Source: Amycolatopsis anabasis (lineage in GTDB: Bacteria; Actinomycetota; Actinomycetes; Mycobacteriales; Pseudonocardiaceae). From it: 64,000 nt of DNA. Numbering within the stretch: position 1 is the first letter of the stretch; each line of letters starts with the position of its first letter. The notes under the pieces were generated by a model that saw nothing but the letters and a program-made list of their open reading frames with translations, had not been told where the DNA came from and did not search any database. This document shows, piece after piece, positions 35,585 through 44,182 of this stretch. The position numbers were made by a program, and so were the translations under genes. The stretch covers positions 186,001 to 250,000 of the forward strand of contig NZ_VTHK01000007.1 in the NCBI RefSeq assembly GCF_009765355.1, given 5' to 3'.

Positions 35585-36460
35585 TTGGTATCGTTCATAT
35601 TCAAGCTAATCGGCAAGGGATGGCTCGCCTACGCTAAATGGGCAATGGCCAATCTCTACGACGAAGCGGTCGCGAAACTTCCCAAAAAACCGCACATTGC
35701 CACAGGTGACGAGGTGTGGCACAACACCCCATGGCTCGCTGCCGTAATGTATGACGCGCCTGCCCGTGAACGTAAGGACCACTACACGTGTGCTGGCGCG
35801 TTGGTGCATCCGGAATGGGTGGTCAGCTGCGGACATGGCTTCACTGTGGAACCACTGAACCCGCAGGACCCGAATGAAGTTCCCCTGAGGTATAAGTCGT
35901 TCAAGGTTCGTGTGGGTTCGCGACGTATCGAGGAAGGCGGGGAGTTGCGGAGGGTCGTTCAACTGGTTCGACATCCCGAGGCCCGTATCAAGGGCAAGCG
36001 TCCCTGGCGACACGACATCATTCTCCTCAAGCTGGACAAACCCGTGGATCTGCCGACGATCAGGATCGACGACATGGCAGCCGTGGTGGGTGATCAAGTC
36101 AGCTTTCTGGGGTGGCCAGACGGCTTGAAGGGAACTTGCGAGGTGGAACAACTCGAAACAACGATCATCCCACCCCAATGCGCAAAACTCGGTCGAATCG
36201 GCGTAGCCGAGCTGTGCGCGGCCAACATTGAACCGCCCGGCGGCGCACGCGAAGGTTATTCGGGCGGGGCCCTGGTGCGGAAGCGCAACGGCGAACTGCG
36301 ATTGGTGGCACTGGGTAGCCGAGGAGCGGTCGTGTCCACCGAATCGAGCGGGATGCCTATGATCATCACGGACGCGGTGGCGCACAAGGACTTCGTCGAG
36401 AACGTGACTTCCCTGTCCGAGGGCCAAGAGCCCGTGAAGGTCCAGGTTTCAGCGGGCTGA
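35585..36460 (+). CDS. Trypsin-like (S1 family) serine protease
   Basis: 291 aa from TTG with AAGGAAAC upstream. 'CAGALVHPEWVVSCGHGF' (~75-92) supplies the His in GHG where AAHC is usual. 'WRHDIILLKL' (~140) supplies Asp and 'EGYSGGALV' (~225) the Ser, with GYSGG in place of GDSGG. There is an N-terminal hydrophobic patch but no clear cleavable signal peptide. It stands 98 bases before the peptide-PIMT pair and could process that peptide (inference). Confidence 0.8.
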   Translation: MVSFIFKLIGKGWLAYAKWAMANLYDEAVAKLPKKPHIATGDEVWHNTPWLAAVMYDAPARERKDHYTCAGALVHPEWVVSCGHGFTVEPLNPQDPNEVPLRYKSFKVRVGSRRIEEGGELRRVVQLVRHPEARIKGKRPWRHDIILLKLDKPVDLPTIRIDDMAAVVGDQVSFLGWPDGLKGTCEVEQLETTIIPPQCAKLGRIGVAELCAANIEPPGGAREGYSGGALVRKRNGELRLVALGSRGAVVSTESSGMPMIITDAVAHKDFVENVTSLSEGQEPVKVQVSAG

Positions 36461-36558
36461 TTCGGTGCGTCGGCCAGCGAGTTTACAGCTCGCGGGTGAT
36501 AGAGGTTCCACGCGGCACGCGTGGGCGAATAGGGTAACCACTGATAGGAGGTCCAACC

Positions 36559-36651
36559 ATGGGTGACGACAAGAACGACCATTCACTGGAAGACGACAAG
36601 CAGACCGGAAAGACCAGCGATGACATCGATCCCAAAGAGTACGGGAAGTGA
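36559..36651 (+). CDS. 30-residue Asp-rich peptide, candidate RiPP precursor
   Basis: The ATG has the strong site TAGGAGG eight bases upstream. The product has 8 Asp, 2 Glu, 6 Lys and no Cys, starts MGDDKNDHSLEDDK and ends PKEYGK. Its TGA overlaps the GTG of the methyltransferase (GTGA), so the two are made together. A precursor directly before a PIMT homologue is the gene arrangement of imiditides, in which one Asp is methylated and cyclises to aspartimide. Which Asp is used cannot be told. Confidence 0.65.
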   Translation: MGDDKNDHSLEDDKQTGKTSDDIDPKEYGK

Positions 36652-37799
36652 ACCTCACCGCCAGCGGTGACAACGTGCTCGCGTTGATCGAAGAGTTGCG
36701 CTCGGCCGGGACCTTCCCGGCCGAGCACCTCTCATTGCTGCACACGGTTCCCCGGACGTCGTTCATTCCCGCGCGAATGTGGGTTCAAGAGAACGAGAGC
36801 GGTCCGTACGAGCCCGTCGATCGTACGGCGGACGAACAGCGGTGGCTGCGAGCCGTCCACTCGAATCGTGTGATCGTCACGCAGTTCGACGACGGCGCGA
36901 CCGAGTGGCCCGATGTTGGCACGCGGCCGACGTGCTCGGCCTCGATGCCCTCCGCGGTGCTCGGCATGTTGTCCGAGCTGAATGTGCAGCAAGGGCAGTC
37001 GGTGCTGGAGATCGGTACCGGTACCGGTTGGAACGCCGCGCTGTTGTCGTCCATGGTTGGCGAGCAAGGGAACGTTGACACCGTGGAGATTGACGCGGTG
37101 ATGGCGGCCGAAGCACGTAGACGGCTGGACGCGGCGGGGTTCGCCGACGTGCGCACGCACGTGGCCGATGCTGCGTCCGACACCGTGGCTGGCGTGTTCG
37201 ATCGGGTCATCGCCACGGCTGGCATCCATATTGGCCAGTTGCCGTATTGGTGGGTGGACCGGACACGGCCTGGCGGCGTGATCCTCGCGCCGATGCGGGC
37301 CGATTTGGCATCCGGGCCGCTGGTGCGGTTCGTCGTGGGCGATGATGGGATCGCGCACGGCCGCGCTGCCGATATGCAAGTCGGGTTCATGGAGATGCGG
37401 TCTCAGCGGGTCGCTTCCTCTCCGGTGGGAGATCAACAGTGGGATGATCCGGCGGCCGACTTGTCCCATACCGACCTGTCCCCGTGGGTGCCGCTGCTCG
37501 CTGACGATCATCGGTGGCCAATCGCTGTCGCGGTGCCCTCGTGCCGGTCGACTGTATGGAAGCGCACTGACGAGCGGTCTCACGGGGTGGCGTGGCTCCG
37601 GGACCCCTTGACCGGCTCGTGGGCAAGTGTGGTCCCCGACAAGAACGAGCGGTTCGCCGTGCGGCAGTACGGGCCACGCCGGTTATGGGATGAGGCGGAA
37701 GTAGCCTACCGATGGTGGCAGAAGCGGGGTGAACCTCCGTTGTCCGCATGGCGCTGGACCATCTCCCCCGACCGGCAAAGCATCACCCTCGATTCCTGA
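36648..37799 (+). CDS. Protein-isoaspartate methyltransferase homologue of RiPP-associated type
   Basis: 383 aa. SAM motif I 'VLEIGTGTGWNAALLSSM' (~120-137) and the upstream 'SMPSAVLGMLSEL' are PIMT/PCMT hallmarks. It is ~170 residues longer than housekeeping PIMT. The C-terminus reads 'WRWTISPDRQSITLDS', close to the F/W-x-I-T-V-x-P-x-x-Q-x-x-W-L-D ending that I recall from methyltransferases of lanthipeptide, graspetide and imiditide clusters. Expected reaction: methylation of a peptide Asp, then aspartimide formation. It overlaps the peptide gene and ends at a bidirectional terminator. Confidence 0.85.
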   Translation: MNLTASGDNVLALIEELRSAGTFPAEHLSLLHTVPRTSFIPARMWVQENESGPYEPVDRTADEQRWLRAVHSNRVIVTQFDDGATEWPDVGTRPTCSASMPSAVLGMLSELNVQQGQSVLEIGTGTGWNAALLSSMVGEQGNVDTVEIDAVMAAEARRRLDAAGFADVRTHVADAASDTVAGVFDRVIATAGIHIGQLPYWWVDRTRPGGVILAPMRADLASGPLVRFVVGDDGIAHGRAADMQVGFMEMRSQRVASSPVGDQQWDDPAADLSHTDLSPWVPLLADDHRWPIAVAVPSCRSTVWKRTDERSHGVAWLRDPLTGSWASVVPDKNERFAVRQYGPRRLWDEAEVAYRWWQKRGEPPLSAWRWTISPDRQSITLDS

Positions 37800-37813
37800 T
37801 TTCCGTCGAGAAG

Positions 37814-37850
37814 GGCCCCCAAGATCCACTCAGGATCCTGGGGGCCTTTC
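37814..37850. terminator. Bidirectional terminator between the two prophage arms
   Basis: GGCCCCCAAGATCC and GGATCCTGGGGGCC form a 14-bp stem with one mismatch around a 5-base loop, with TTT after it. It separates the + strand PIMT gene from the end of the - strand late operon. Confidence 0.85.
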
Positions 37851-37873
37851 TCGCCAATGCGGGTATGTGGGCG

Positions 37874-38620
37874 CTACGGCCGTGCCGCTCCGAGCTTCTC
37901 CAACCCGGCGAGGATGGCGTCGAGCTTGCGGCCCTGTTCGGCCTGCGCTGCTTCGATCGCTTGGATGCGCGGCCAGGCCGTAAAGATCGCGTGCTCCCAC
38001 GCGGAATGAGCCGCGTTGGTGAGGTCGCCGGCCGAATGGCCCTGTCGCTTCGCGATCCCAGCGTCGTCGATCGGCGGGAAGAGCTTGGCCAGGCGCGCGA
38101 GAAACGCGCCCGCGGTGACCCCGGTCGTGTCGTACACCTTGCCGAGGTCCGAATTGATCATCCGCAGGATGCGGCGGTCGTCATCGTTGAACATGTCGTC
38201 CTCCGTGCCGAGGTTCCAGGGGCGCGTGTCGTCGCAGCTCGCGTTCGGCTGGACGCTGATGTGCAGGTGCTTGGTGTGCGGGTTCGAGCCGCTGTAGGGC
38301 CTCCATTGCCATGGGTGGTACTGCGGCCGGGTGTCGAGGATGCGGCGCTGCCAGATCAGGTACTTGATGCGGTGGTCGCGGGAGCGGACCAGCGTGTCGG
38401 CGAGCCACTGGCAGTCGAGCCCGCCGCGCGGGTCGTGAGTGAAGTCCCGAGCGGTCACCACGCCGACGCCGTTGACGATGTACCACGGGTTGTGGTCGGA
38501 GTTCCGGCTCGCGTGGGCGACGTCGCCGATCGACCCATCGGACGCTTTGGACCGGTTCGGCGCCCTGGCGTTGAGCTGGGCCAGCAGGGTGTCCAGGGCG
38601 CGCGCTACACGCCACGTCAT
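37874..38620 (-). CDS. Endolysin, M15-type zinc peptidase
   Basis: 248 aa. 'SRNSDHNPWYIVNGVGVVTARDFTHDP' (~35-62) and 'NPHTKHLHISV' (~111-121) carry the H...D and HxH ligands of M15 (VanY/L-Ala-D-Glu) peptidases. The ~110-residue C-terminus ('DDDRRILRMINSDLGKVYDTTGV', then a helical tail) is probably the cell-wall-binding part. GGAGGTG precedes the ATG. It cleaves peptidoglycan stem peptides at lysis. Last gene of the late operon. Confidence 0.85.
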   Translation of the reverse strand: MTWRVARALDTLLAQLNARAPNRSKASDGSIGDVAHASRNSDHNPWYIVNGVGVVTARDFTHDPRGGLDCQWLADTLVRSRDHRIKYLIWQRRILDTRPQYHPWQWRPYSGSNPHTKHLHISVQPNASCDDTRPWNLGTEDDMFNDDDRRILRMINSDLGKVYDTTGVTAGAFLARLAKLFPPIDDAGIAKRQGHSAGDLTNAAHSAWEHAIFTAWPRIQAIEAAQAEQGRKLDAILAGLEKLGAARP

Positions 38621-38751
38621 TACCCACCTCCGTTAATCCCTCTGGGGAGGGAGAGGAATCGTGCTTCAAGGGGAAAACGGGAGGGCACACGGCACGGCAC
38701 GCTTTTAAGACGTGACCGCATACGTGTTCACGAAAAGAGTTGGGGGAAGTG

Positions 38752-39045
38752 ATGAAAGCTAAGAAGCTGGTCGGTGCAGCCGCCATCGCGTTGTCCATGG
38801 CCGCCGGGTTGGCCGTGTCAGCGAGTCCAGCGAGCGCGGCGAGCAACTCGTCCGTACAGCGAGTGGACAATCAGGACGCGTCCGCTCAAGCGCGCTGGGT
38901 GTACTACGACTGGTATTGGTCCGGCGAAACCTGCGGGGAAATCGGCGAGAACGGCCGACTCGCTGGGCGCTGGCAAGCCTGGGACTGTCGGCTTGTGTAT
39001 TGGCCGCCCACGCCTCCGTGGTTCGACCTGTACATCTACCTGTAG
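38752..39045 (+). CDS. Small secreted protein encoded inside the late operon (moron 1)
   Basis: 97 aa. A signal peptide spans residues 1-30 (KAKKLVGAAAIALSMAAGLAVSA-type core, then ASA). The mature ~67 residues are Trp/Tyr-rich with a Cys pair ('WSGETCGEIGENG', 'WDCRLVYW'). GGGGGAAG precedes the ATG at 38752. It is transcribed against the surrounding lysis genes and so needs its own promoter. A lysogen-expressed surface or secreted protein is the inferred class. Confidence 0.7.
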   Translation: MKAKKLVGAAAIALSMAAGLAVSASPASAASNSSVQRVDNQDASAQARWVYYDWYWSGETCGEIGENGRLAGRWQAWDCRLVYWPPTPPWFDLYIYL

Positions 39046-39048
39046 TAG

Positions 39049-39882
39049 CTATCTCGTCGGAAGGGGTGGCGTGGTTCCGACGACGCATTGCCAGGTGTCG
39101 CTCGTGCCGCCCTCGACGGTGACGACCCGGAGTTGGGAGTAGGTGCCCCCGCGCGGGCACAGCGCGTCGGGGTTGTTGTGGACGTAGGCGAGGAACGCGC
39201 CCTGGATCTCCTCGGGCGACGGGGGCGGCCCGGCCGGGCCGGGAGGTCCGGGGGCTCCCGGCTCGCCGGGTGTGCCTTCGCTTCCGGGGGTTCCGGACGG
39301 TCCCGGTGGGCCGGGCAGTCCGGCGGTTCCGGGAGGGCCGGGTGGCGGTGGGCTGGTGGCCAGGTAGGCGGCCAGCGCGGTGTTGATTTGCTGGGGTGTT
39401 GGCATTCCCGGGGTGACGGGGTTCTGTGCGAGGAAGTCCGCGACGGCCCGGCCCAGCTCGGCGGGGCCGGGCCGGGTGCTGGGCAGCGTGGCGAGTACCC
39501 GGGCGGTGGCGGAGCTGACGAGGACTTCGGTGTCGTCTCCGGTTCCCGGCTGCGGGATCGGCACGGGGGCTTGGCCGCGCCGGGCGAGTTCGGCGTTCGC
39601 AACCTCGCCGCTGGCTTTGGAGGTCTCGGCCTGGTGGCGCAGGGCGTCGACGGCCGCGTCCGTGGTGGCCTGCCTGCCGTAGAGGTTGAGCACGCCGAGG
39701 CCGGCGGCGGCGCCGACGAACAGGGCGACGAGGCAGGAGGCGAGCACGGCCCATACCCACCAGCGGCGCATTTCGTGGCGGGCGGCTTCGGCTGCCTGGC
39801 GCGGGGCTTGCTCGACTGCCGCGTGCATTCCGCGCCGGATCTCGGCCAGCGACTCGGGGACACGGGTGTGGTCGTCGGTCAT
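39049..39882 (-). CDS. Membrane-anchored collagen-like protein
   Basis: 277 aa. One transmembrane segment (~47-68, '[22 protein letters not shown]'). Gly-X-Y collagen-like triplets lie at ~175-222 ([17 protein letters not shown]...). A C-terminal domain with two Cys ('[28 protein letters not shown]') ends the protein. It overlaps the holin-like gene by ATGA. It lies in the lysis region; a spanin-like or tail-accessory role is possible but not shown. Confidence 0.65.
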   Translation of the reverse strand: MTDDHTRVPESLAEIRRGMHAAVEQAPRQAAEAARHEMRRWWVWAVLASCLVALFVGAAAGLGVLNLYGRQATTDAAVDALRHQAETSKASGEVANAELARRGQAPVPIPQPGTGDDTEVLVSSATARVLATLPSTRPGPAELGRAVADFLAQNPVTPGMPTPQQINTALAAYLATSPPPPGPPGTAGLPGPPGPSGTPGSEGTPGEPGAPGPPGPAGPPPSPEEIQGAFLAYVHNNPDALCPRGGTYSQLRVVTVEGGTSDTWQCVVGTTPPLPTR

Positions 39883-40193
39883 GTCTGCTCCCCGCGGTGG
39901 GCTCGTTTGGTGGCGCGGCGTTCCAGAAGTCGGCGCAGTCGCGCGGTTTCGCGCTGGCATCGGTCGAGTTGGGCGCGCAGGTCGGTCATCGCCTGTTCGA
40001 GGAGGTCGAGCGCCTTGTCCGCGCGCTGCACTGGAGGCGGGGGCGGATCGCTGGGCTTGTGGCGTTGCTTCACCTTCTCGGTGAGCAGCGGCATCACGGC
40101 CGTGAGCAAGGTGGCTAGCCCGGCGGCGCAGGCCAGGGTGATGACCAGCCACGGTGGACCGGCGGGTGTGGTGTCGGCGGCGAGCAGCTGCAC
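39879..40193 (-). CDS. Holin-like small membrane protein
   Basis: 104 aa. One hydrophobic segment (~14-38, '[23 protein letters not shown]') followed by a basic, coiled-coil-forming tail. It sits between tail genes and the endolysin, where actinophage holins occur. Only one clear membrane span is seen, so the holin call is positional. Confidence 0.5.
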   Translation of the reverse strand: MQLLAADTTPAGPPWLVITLACAAGLATLLTAVMPLLTEKVKQRHKPSDPPPPPVQRADKALDLLEQAMTDLRAQLDRCQRETARLRRLLERRATKRAHRGEQT

Positions 40194-40270
40194 CTGCGCG
40201 CCTCCCTGGGAACGGGGGTCGCGCCGGGCGCCGCGCTACCCGGGCCGGTGAGAAGGAGCTGGTGCGCGGG

Positions 40271-40591
40271 CTACTCGGCGGGCGGCGAGGATTGCGCGCC
40301 GATCATGCCGTCCCATACGGCGGCGACCTGCGTCATGATCACGGCGTCGGTGCTGGCGGTGGAGGTGGTGGCGTCGGCGGCGATGGCGAAGGCGAACGCG
40401 CCTGCCCAGTGTGTCGAGTCCTGGAGGACCTGGCGGGCGAGGTCGCGGCGTTGCCCGGCCCGTACGGGGTCCATGCCGGTCTGGTCTTCGCTGCTGATGT
40501 TGCGCGCGGTGCGCACTGCTGCGGCTTGCACCTTGCGCATGAAGGTCGGGTTGACCGCGAGGTCGGCGACATCGCTGAGCGCGTTGGCCAT
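40271..40591 (-). CDS. Small late-operon protein
   Basis: 106 aa, helical: '[36 protein letters not shown]' ... '[19 protein letters not shown]'. Similar proteins occur between minor tail and lysis genes of actinophages. Function unknown. Confidence 0.55.
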   Translation of the reverse strand: MANALSDVADLAVNPTFMRKVQAAAVRTARNISSEDQTGMDPVRAGQRRDLARQVLQDSTHWAGAFAFAIAADATTSTASTDAVIMTQVAAVWDGMIGAQSSPPAE

Positions 40592-40613
40592 GACGGGTTT
40601 TCTCCTTTGCGTG

Positions 40614-40838
40614 TCAGGCGGTCTTGCCGAGTACGAGCCATGCGCCGGGCACGGTCGCGTCGATGTGCACGATGTCTCCGGTGGCTGGGGTGTAGCTGGC
40701 GAGCCGGGGCAGGGTGAGTGAGCCGCCTTGGACGGACACGATCACCCGGGTTCCGGAGACTCCGGTGACGGTGCCGACCTTCCGGCGCGAGGCGAGCGCT
40801 TGGTCAATCACGCGGGCTACGGCTTCGGCGATGTTCAT
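40614..40838 (-). CDS. Small beta-rich late protein
   Basis: 74 aa. 'VGTVTGVSGTRVIVSVQGGSLTLPRLASYTPATGDIVHIDA' is an OB/SH3-like beta barrel pattern seen in phage baseplate or tail-tip adaptors. Between the DUF5047-like gene and lysis genes. Confidence 0.55.
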   Translation of the reverse strand: MNIAEAVARVIDQALASRRKVGTVTGVSGTRVIVSVQGGSLTLPRLASYTPATGDIVHIDATVPGAWLVLGKTA

Positions 40839-40854
40839 CGGCCATCCCCGTTTG

Positions 40855-41952
40855 TCAGGTTTCGGCGGGCAGTTCGTCGGATCGGGTGGTGATGGGTTGC
40901 GTGCCGTCCGGGGTTAGCGGGATCGAGACCTTGTCGATGATGTGGCGGGTTTCTCCGGTGTCGGGGTCGAGGACGATCAGCACGTCCCCGGCGTCCAGCG
41001 CCGGGTTGACCAGTAGCTCGACCTCGATCTGTGCCGCGATTCCACGCACGCGGGCGAGCAGGGAGTCCGCGGTCGTCTGGCACTGCGCGACCGTGGTCAG
41101 TAACTCGCTGGTGTAGAAGCGGGGCTTCTTGCCGAACGGGCCGCCGTAGTAGGCCGGGCTAGTGGTGTCGGTCGCGGTGGCGTACACGGCGGGCACGCCG
41201 TCCGTGCGCTGTCCGGAGGCGACGATCCGGTTGTAGACCAGCTCGCGGGACAGCTTGTCCTTCGCGGTGAGCAGGTTCCCGCCATCGCCCATCCGTACCG
41301 TCCATACCGGCACCGCGTCGAGGGTGGGTTGCTTGCGCACGACCAGCCGCCCGAGGGGGTCGAAGAACGCCTCGCCGCCGATGGAGTCGGCCAGTTTCTC
41401 CACCGCGTCCCAGCGTTCCCGCTCGATCACGATGACGGGCGCGATGGTGCCCGCGCCGGTCTGGTCGACCAGCTCGACACCGGTACCGAGGGTTTCGCGG
41501 GCCAGACGCGCGATTTCGGAGACGGCCGTGGCGTTCGGGATGGTCTGGGCGGGCACGTCGAGCCGGTCTTCGGCGACCCTGGCCGCCCGGTCGACCAGCT
41601 TGACCGACACCGCGCCGCCCGCGGTCGAGGGCCGGGTGCGGGTGGTCTCGTCGAGGTAGCCGTAGATCAGGGGCACCCACTCGACCCGGCCGTCCTGCAG
41701 AACGATGCCGTAGTCGATCTGGCAGGCCGAGCCGAACGGGGCGAGCAGGTCACGCGGGCTGCGTGGCCACCACCGCGGGTCGGCGTCCAGCGTGGCTGTG
41801 CGGCGGACCTTGCTGGTCGCGTCGATCTCGACCGTGCCGCCGGAGATCGGGAGTTCCAGCACGCCGTACCCGGGGCTGTACACGGTGGCCCGTGCCTGCA
41901 TCGCGTGGGTTTGCCCGAGGGCCATCCGTGCGGCGGTGGACAGCGACCACAC
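40855..41952 (-). CDS. DUF5047-like minor tail protein
   Basis: 365 aa. The GTG at 41952 was chosen: GAGGGGAG stands 8 bases upstream and it comes just after the preceding stop. Opens 'VWSLSTAARMALGQTHAMQARATVYSP', then a beta-rich body ('SRELVYNRIVASGQRTDG'). This is the tail-tip/distal tail region of siphophages in Actinobacteria. Confidence 0.7.
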   Translation of the reverse strand: MWSLSTAARMALGQTHAMQARATVYSPGYGVLELPISGGTVEIDATSKVRRTATLDADPRWWPRSPRDLLAPFGSACQIDYGIVLQDGRVEWVPLIYGYLDETTRTRPSTAGGAVSVKLVDRAARVAEDRLDVPAQTIPNATAVSEIARLARETLGTGVELVDQTGAGTIAPVIVIERERWDAVEKLADSIGGEAFFDPLGRLVVRKQPTLDAVPVWTVRMGDGGNLLTAKDKLSRELVYNRIVASGQRTDGVPAVYATATDTTSPAYYGGPFGKKPRFYTSELLTTVAQCQTTADSLLARVRGIAAQIEVELLVNPALDAGDVLIVLDPDTGETRHIIDKVSIPLTPDGTQPITTRSDELPAET

Positions 41953-41968
41953 AGCCCCGCTCCCCTCG

Positions 41969-43387
41969 TCACACCGTGAGCGGGCTGGGGGCGGCGACCT
42001 CCCGGAAAGGGATGGTGAGCAGCCGCGTCTGCTGGTAGGCGCGGCGGGACCCGGCCGACTCGGTGATGGATTCCAACGCGAGCCACATACCCGGCCCGTA
42101 GCCGAACTCGCCGGGGGCACGGAGCAGCACGGGTTGCAGGTCGGCGAACCAGCCGAGCAGGCGGTCCCGCTCGGCGAAGCTGAACACGCCGAGGGTCAGG
42201 CTGCCGGTCGATGCTTTCCGGCGGGCCGAGGACACCACGATGGGGTACTGCGCGCCCAGCGGGTAGAACACGCCCTGGTCGATCGCCCGTTCCCGGTCGG
42301 GCACCGCGCCGACCTGCACGACGAGCGGTCGGTCCACATGGGCTGGGTGGGTCAGCCAGGTGCGGCCTCGGCTGTCCAGGTTGGCCAGGCCGGACATCAT
42401 GCGTCCGCCGGTCGGTGCGGGGTTGGCCACGAGGTAGCGGACCGAGGTGTCGAGGGGGCATTCGCCGTCGTCGATGGTGTGCACGGCGGCGAACAGCGAG
42501 GCGGACAGGTTGGTGACGCCGAGCCAAGTGCCCCCTGGGGTGTTCCCATCGAAGAACGAGCCGTCCGTGGTGCCGCGTTCGATGGTGATGCCGTCGACGT
42601 CCATCACCCCGGAGTCGGGAAGCCCGTCCGCGATGAGCTTGACCGTGGGGTCGACGCCTTGGGCCGGGGTGGGCAAGTGCAGCACGTGGCGGCTCCACTG
42701 GGCTACCGACTGGTTGATCTCGTCGGCGGTCAGGGTCGCGGCGGCCGGCGGGAGCGCGACCCCGCCGCTGTCGGTCCAGCCGATCTGGACGGTCACCGTG
42801 CTCGGGCGTTCCGGGAACCGCAGGTCCAGGCCCACGGTCACGTCCTGCCCGCCGGGCAGGGACACGGGCACGGTGATGCCGCAGGCCCTACCAGTGGCCA
42901 CGGTGGCGCGCAGCGCGGCGGATCCGCGCGGCACCGAGCTGGTGATGCGGGTGAGCGCGGGGTTTCCGGCTTCGGGCACGTACCCGTGGAGACCGGCCTC
43001 GAGCGACGGGTTGAGGCAGTGGTTCTTCCGGGTCGGTTCGGGGACGGGGATGGGCCAGGCTCCCCGGACCGGGTGCAGGCTGGCGTCGGGGTGCTGGCGG
43101 AGCAGTAGCAGGGTTGTCGCGTTCGGCCACCACGCCGAGACCCGCATGACGCCCCGCTCGGGGTCGGGGGCGATCGACACCCCGCCGCCGGGGTAGGTGA
43201 CCGCGGGCGCTCCCCCAGCCCACCCGAGCCGCGCCCACCCGAAGACGGGGTGGGCCAGGTAGGTCCAGGTCGCGGTCCCGCCGGGGATCGGCGGCGGCAG
43301 CTCGACCTGGCCGGGCGGTCGCGGGCTCTCCGTCCCTGTCCCGGCGCCGTAGGGAGACCGCGCCCAGGGGTCACGCGCGTAGGTCAT
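41969..43387 (-). CDS. Minor tail protein
   Basis: 472 aa, beta-rich. A middle carbohydrate-binding-like module ('SRHVLHLPTPAQGVDPTVKLIADGLPDSGVMDVDGITIERG' , ~200-245) suits host-surface contact. It lies in the minor tail block between a receptor-like gene and the DUF5047-like gene. No enzymatic motif seen. Confidence 0.65.
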   Translation of the reverse strand: MTYARDPWARSPYGAGTGTESPRPPGQVELPPPIPGGTATWTYLAHPVFGWARLGWAGGAPAVTYPGGGVSIAPDPERGVMRVSAWWPNATTLLLLRQHPDASLHPVRGAWPIPVPEPTRKNHCLNPSLEAGLHGYVPEAGNPALTRITSSVPRGSAALRATVATGRACGITVPVSLPGGQDVTVGLDLRFPERPSTVTVQIGWTDSGGVALPPAAATLTADEINQSVAQWSRHVLHLPTPAQGVDPTVKLIADGLPDSGVMDVDGITIERGTTDGSFFDGNTPGGTWLGVTNLSASLFAAVHTIDDGECPLDTSVRYLVANPAPTGGRMMSGLANLDSRGRTWLTHPAHVDRPLVVQVGAVPDRERAIDQGVFYPLGAQYPIVVSSARRKASTGSLTLGVFSFAERDRLLGWFADLQPVLLRAPGEFGYGPGMWLALESITESAGSRRAYQQTRLLTIPFREVAAPSPLTV

Positions 43388-43399
43388 CGCGCCACCTCG

Positions 43400-44167
43400 T
43401 CAGTACCCGAGAGCCACGTAGGACACGGTGAGGGCGATGCCAGCCCCGACCGGGACGGAGGTGTTGAAGTCGACGGGCCGGTACGCGCGCAGCGTGAACC
43501 CGGACGCGGTTTCGGACACGAGCAGCATTTGCCCGATCCAGGTATCGGCGCTGGGCAGCACGCATACAGCCAGGCAGGAGTTCGGGAACGGCGCAAGGAA
43601 GGTGTGCGTGGCTTCGCCGCCCGAGTTCGTGGTGGCGGTGCTGTGCCCGCCCCGCATCACGATCGCCGCCGAGGAAGGTGGCGCCGCGCCGCCCCGCAGT
43701 TTGCCGACCTGATCAGGAAGCGCGACCCCGCAACTGGCCTGCCAGCCCGAGGCATACGTCTTCTCGGCGACGTACGCCTTGTCCGTCGCGGCGGCACGCA
43801 TCCCCACGTGCGCGTCGCCAGGCAGGGCGGACCAGGAGATCACTGGGATGCTGTCGCGGTTGGCGGTCGGCGCGGACACCACCTGCGTGCCCGCCGACCA
43901 CGCCTGCGCGGTGGTGCCCTCGCGTCCACGCAGGACAGTGACCGTCTGGGACGAGGCTTCGTGGCCGATGACCCACACGATCTCGTGGTTGCCGGTCGCG
44001 GGATCGCCCAGCACCAGCGGGATGTACACGCTCGGGGTGTTCGAGCTGTACCAGCCGCCGGGCAGGCTGGCGAACACGGCGGCCGACAGGCTGGTGTCCG
44101 ACACCGAGGCCCCGTTCAGCAGCGTCCCGAAGTAGTAGTTCCGGGCGTCGCGGTACTCGTAGCTCAC
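43400..44167 (-). CDS. Minor tail protein
   Basis: 255 aa. Starts 'MSYEYRDARNYYFGTLLNGASVSDTSLSAAVFASLPGGWYSS', with 'EIVWVIGHEASSQTVTVLRGREGTTAQAW' in the middle, a pattern recurring in actinophage minor tail proteins (first tail gene after the tape measure). C-terminal half is variable and beta-rich. Confidence 0.65.
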   Translation of the reverse strand: MSYEYRDARNYYFGTLLNGASVSDTSLSAAVFASLPGGWYSSNTPSVYIPLVLGDPATGNHEIVWVIGHEASSQTVTVLRGREGTTAQAWSAGTQVVSAPTANRDSIPVISWSALPGDAHVGMRAAATDKAYVAEKTYASGWQASCGVALPDQVGKLRGGAAPPSSAAIVMRGGHSTATTNSGGEATHTFLAPFPNSCLAVCVLPSADTWIGQMLLVSETASGFTLRAYRPVDFNTSVPVGAGIALTVSYVALGY

Positions 44168-44182
44168 GGGTGCTGTGCCTTC

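Noticed and set aside
36648..37799. Housekeeping protein-repair isoaspartate methyltransferase
   Set aside because: It is much longer than repair PIMT, has the RiPP-type C-terminal signature and overlaps a tiny Asp-rich peptide gene.
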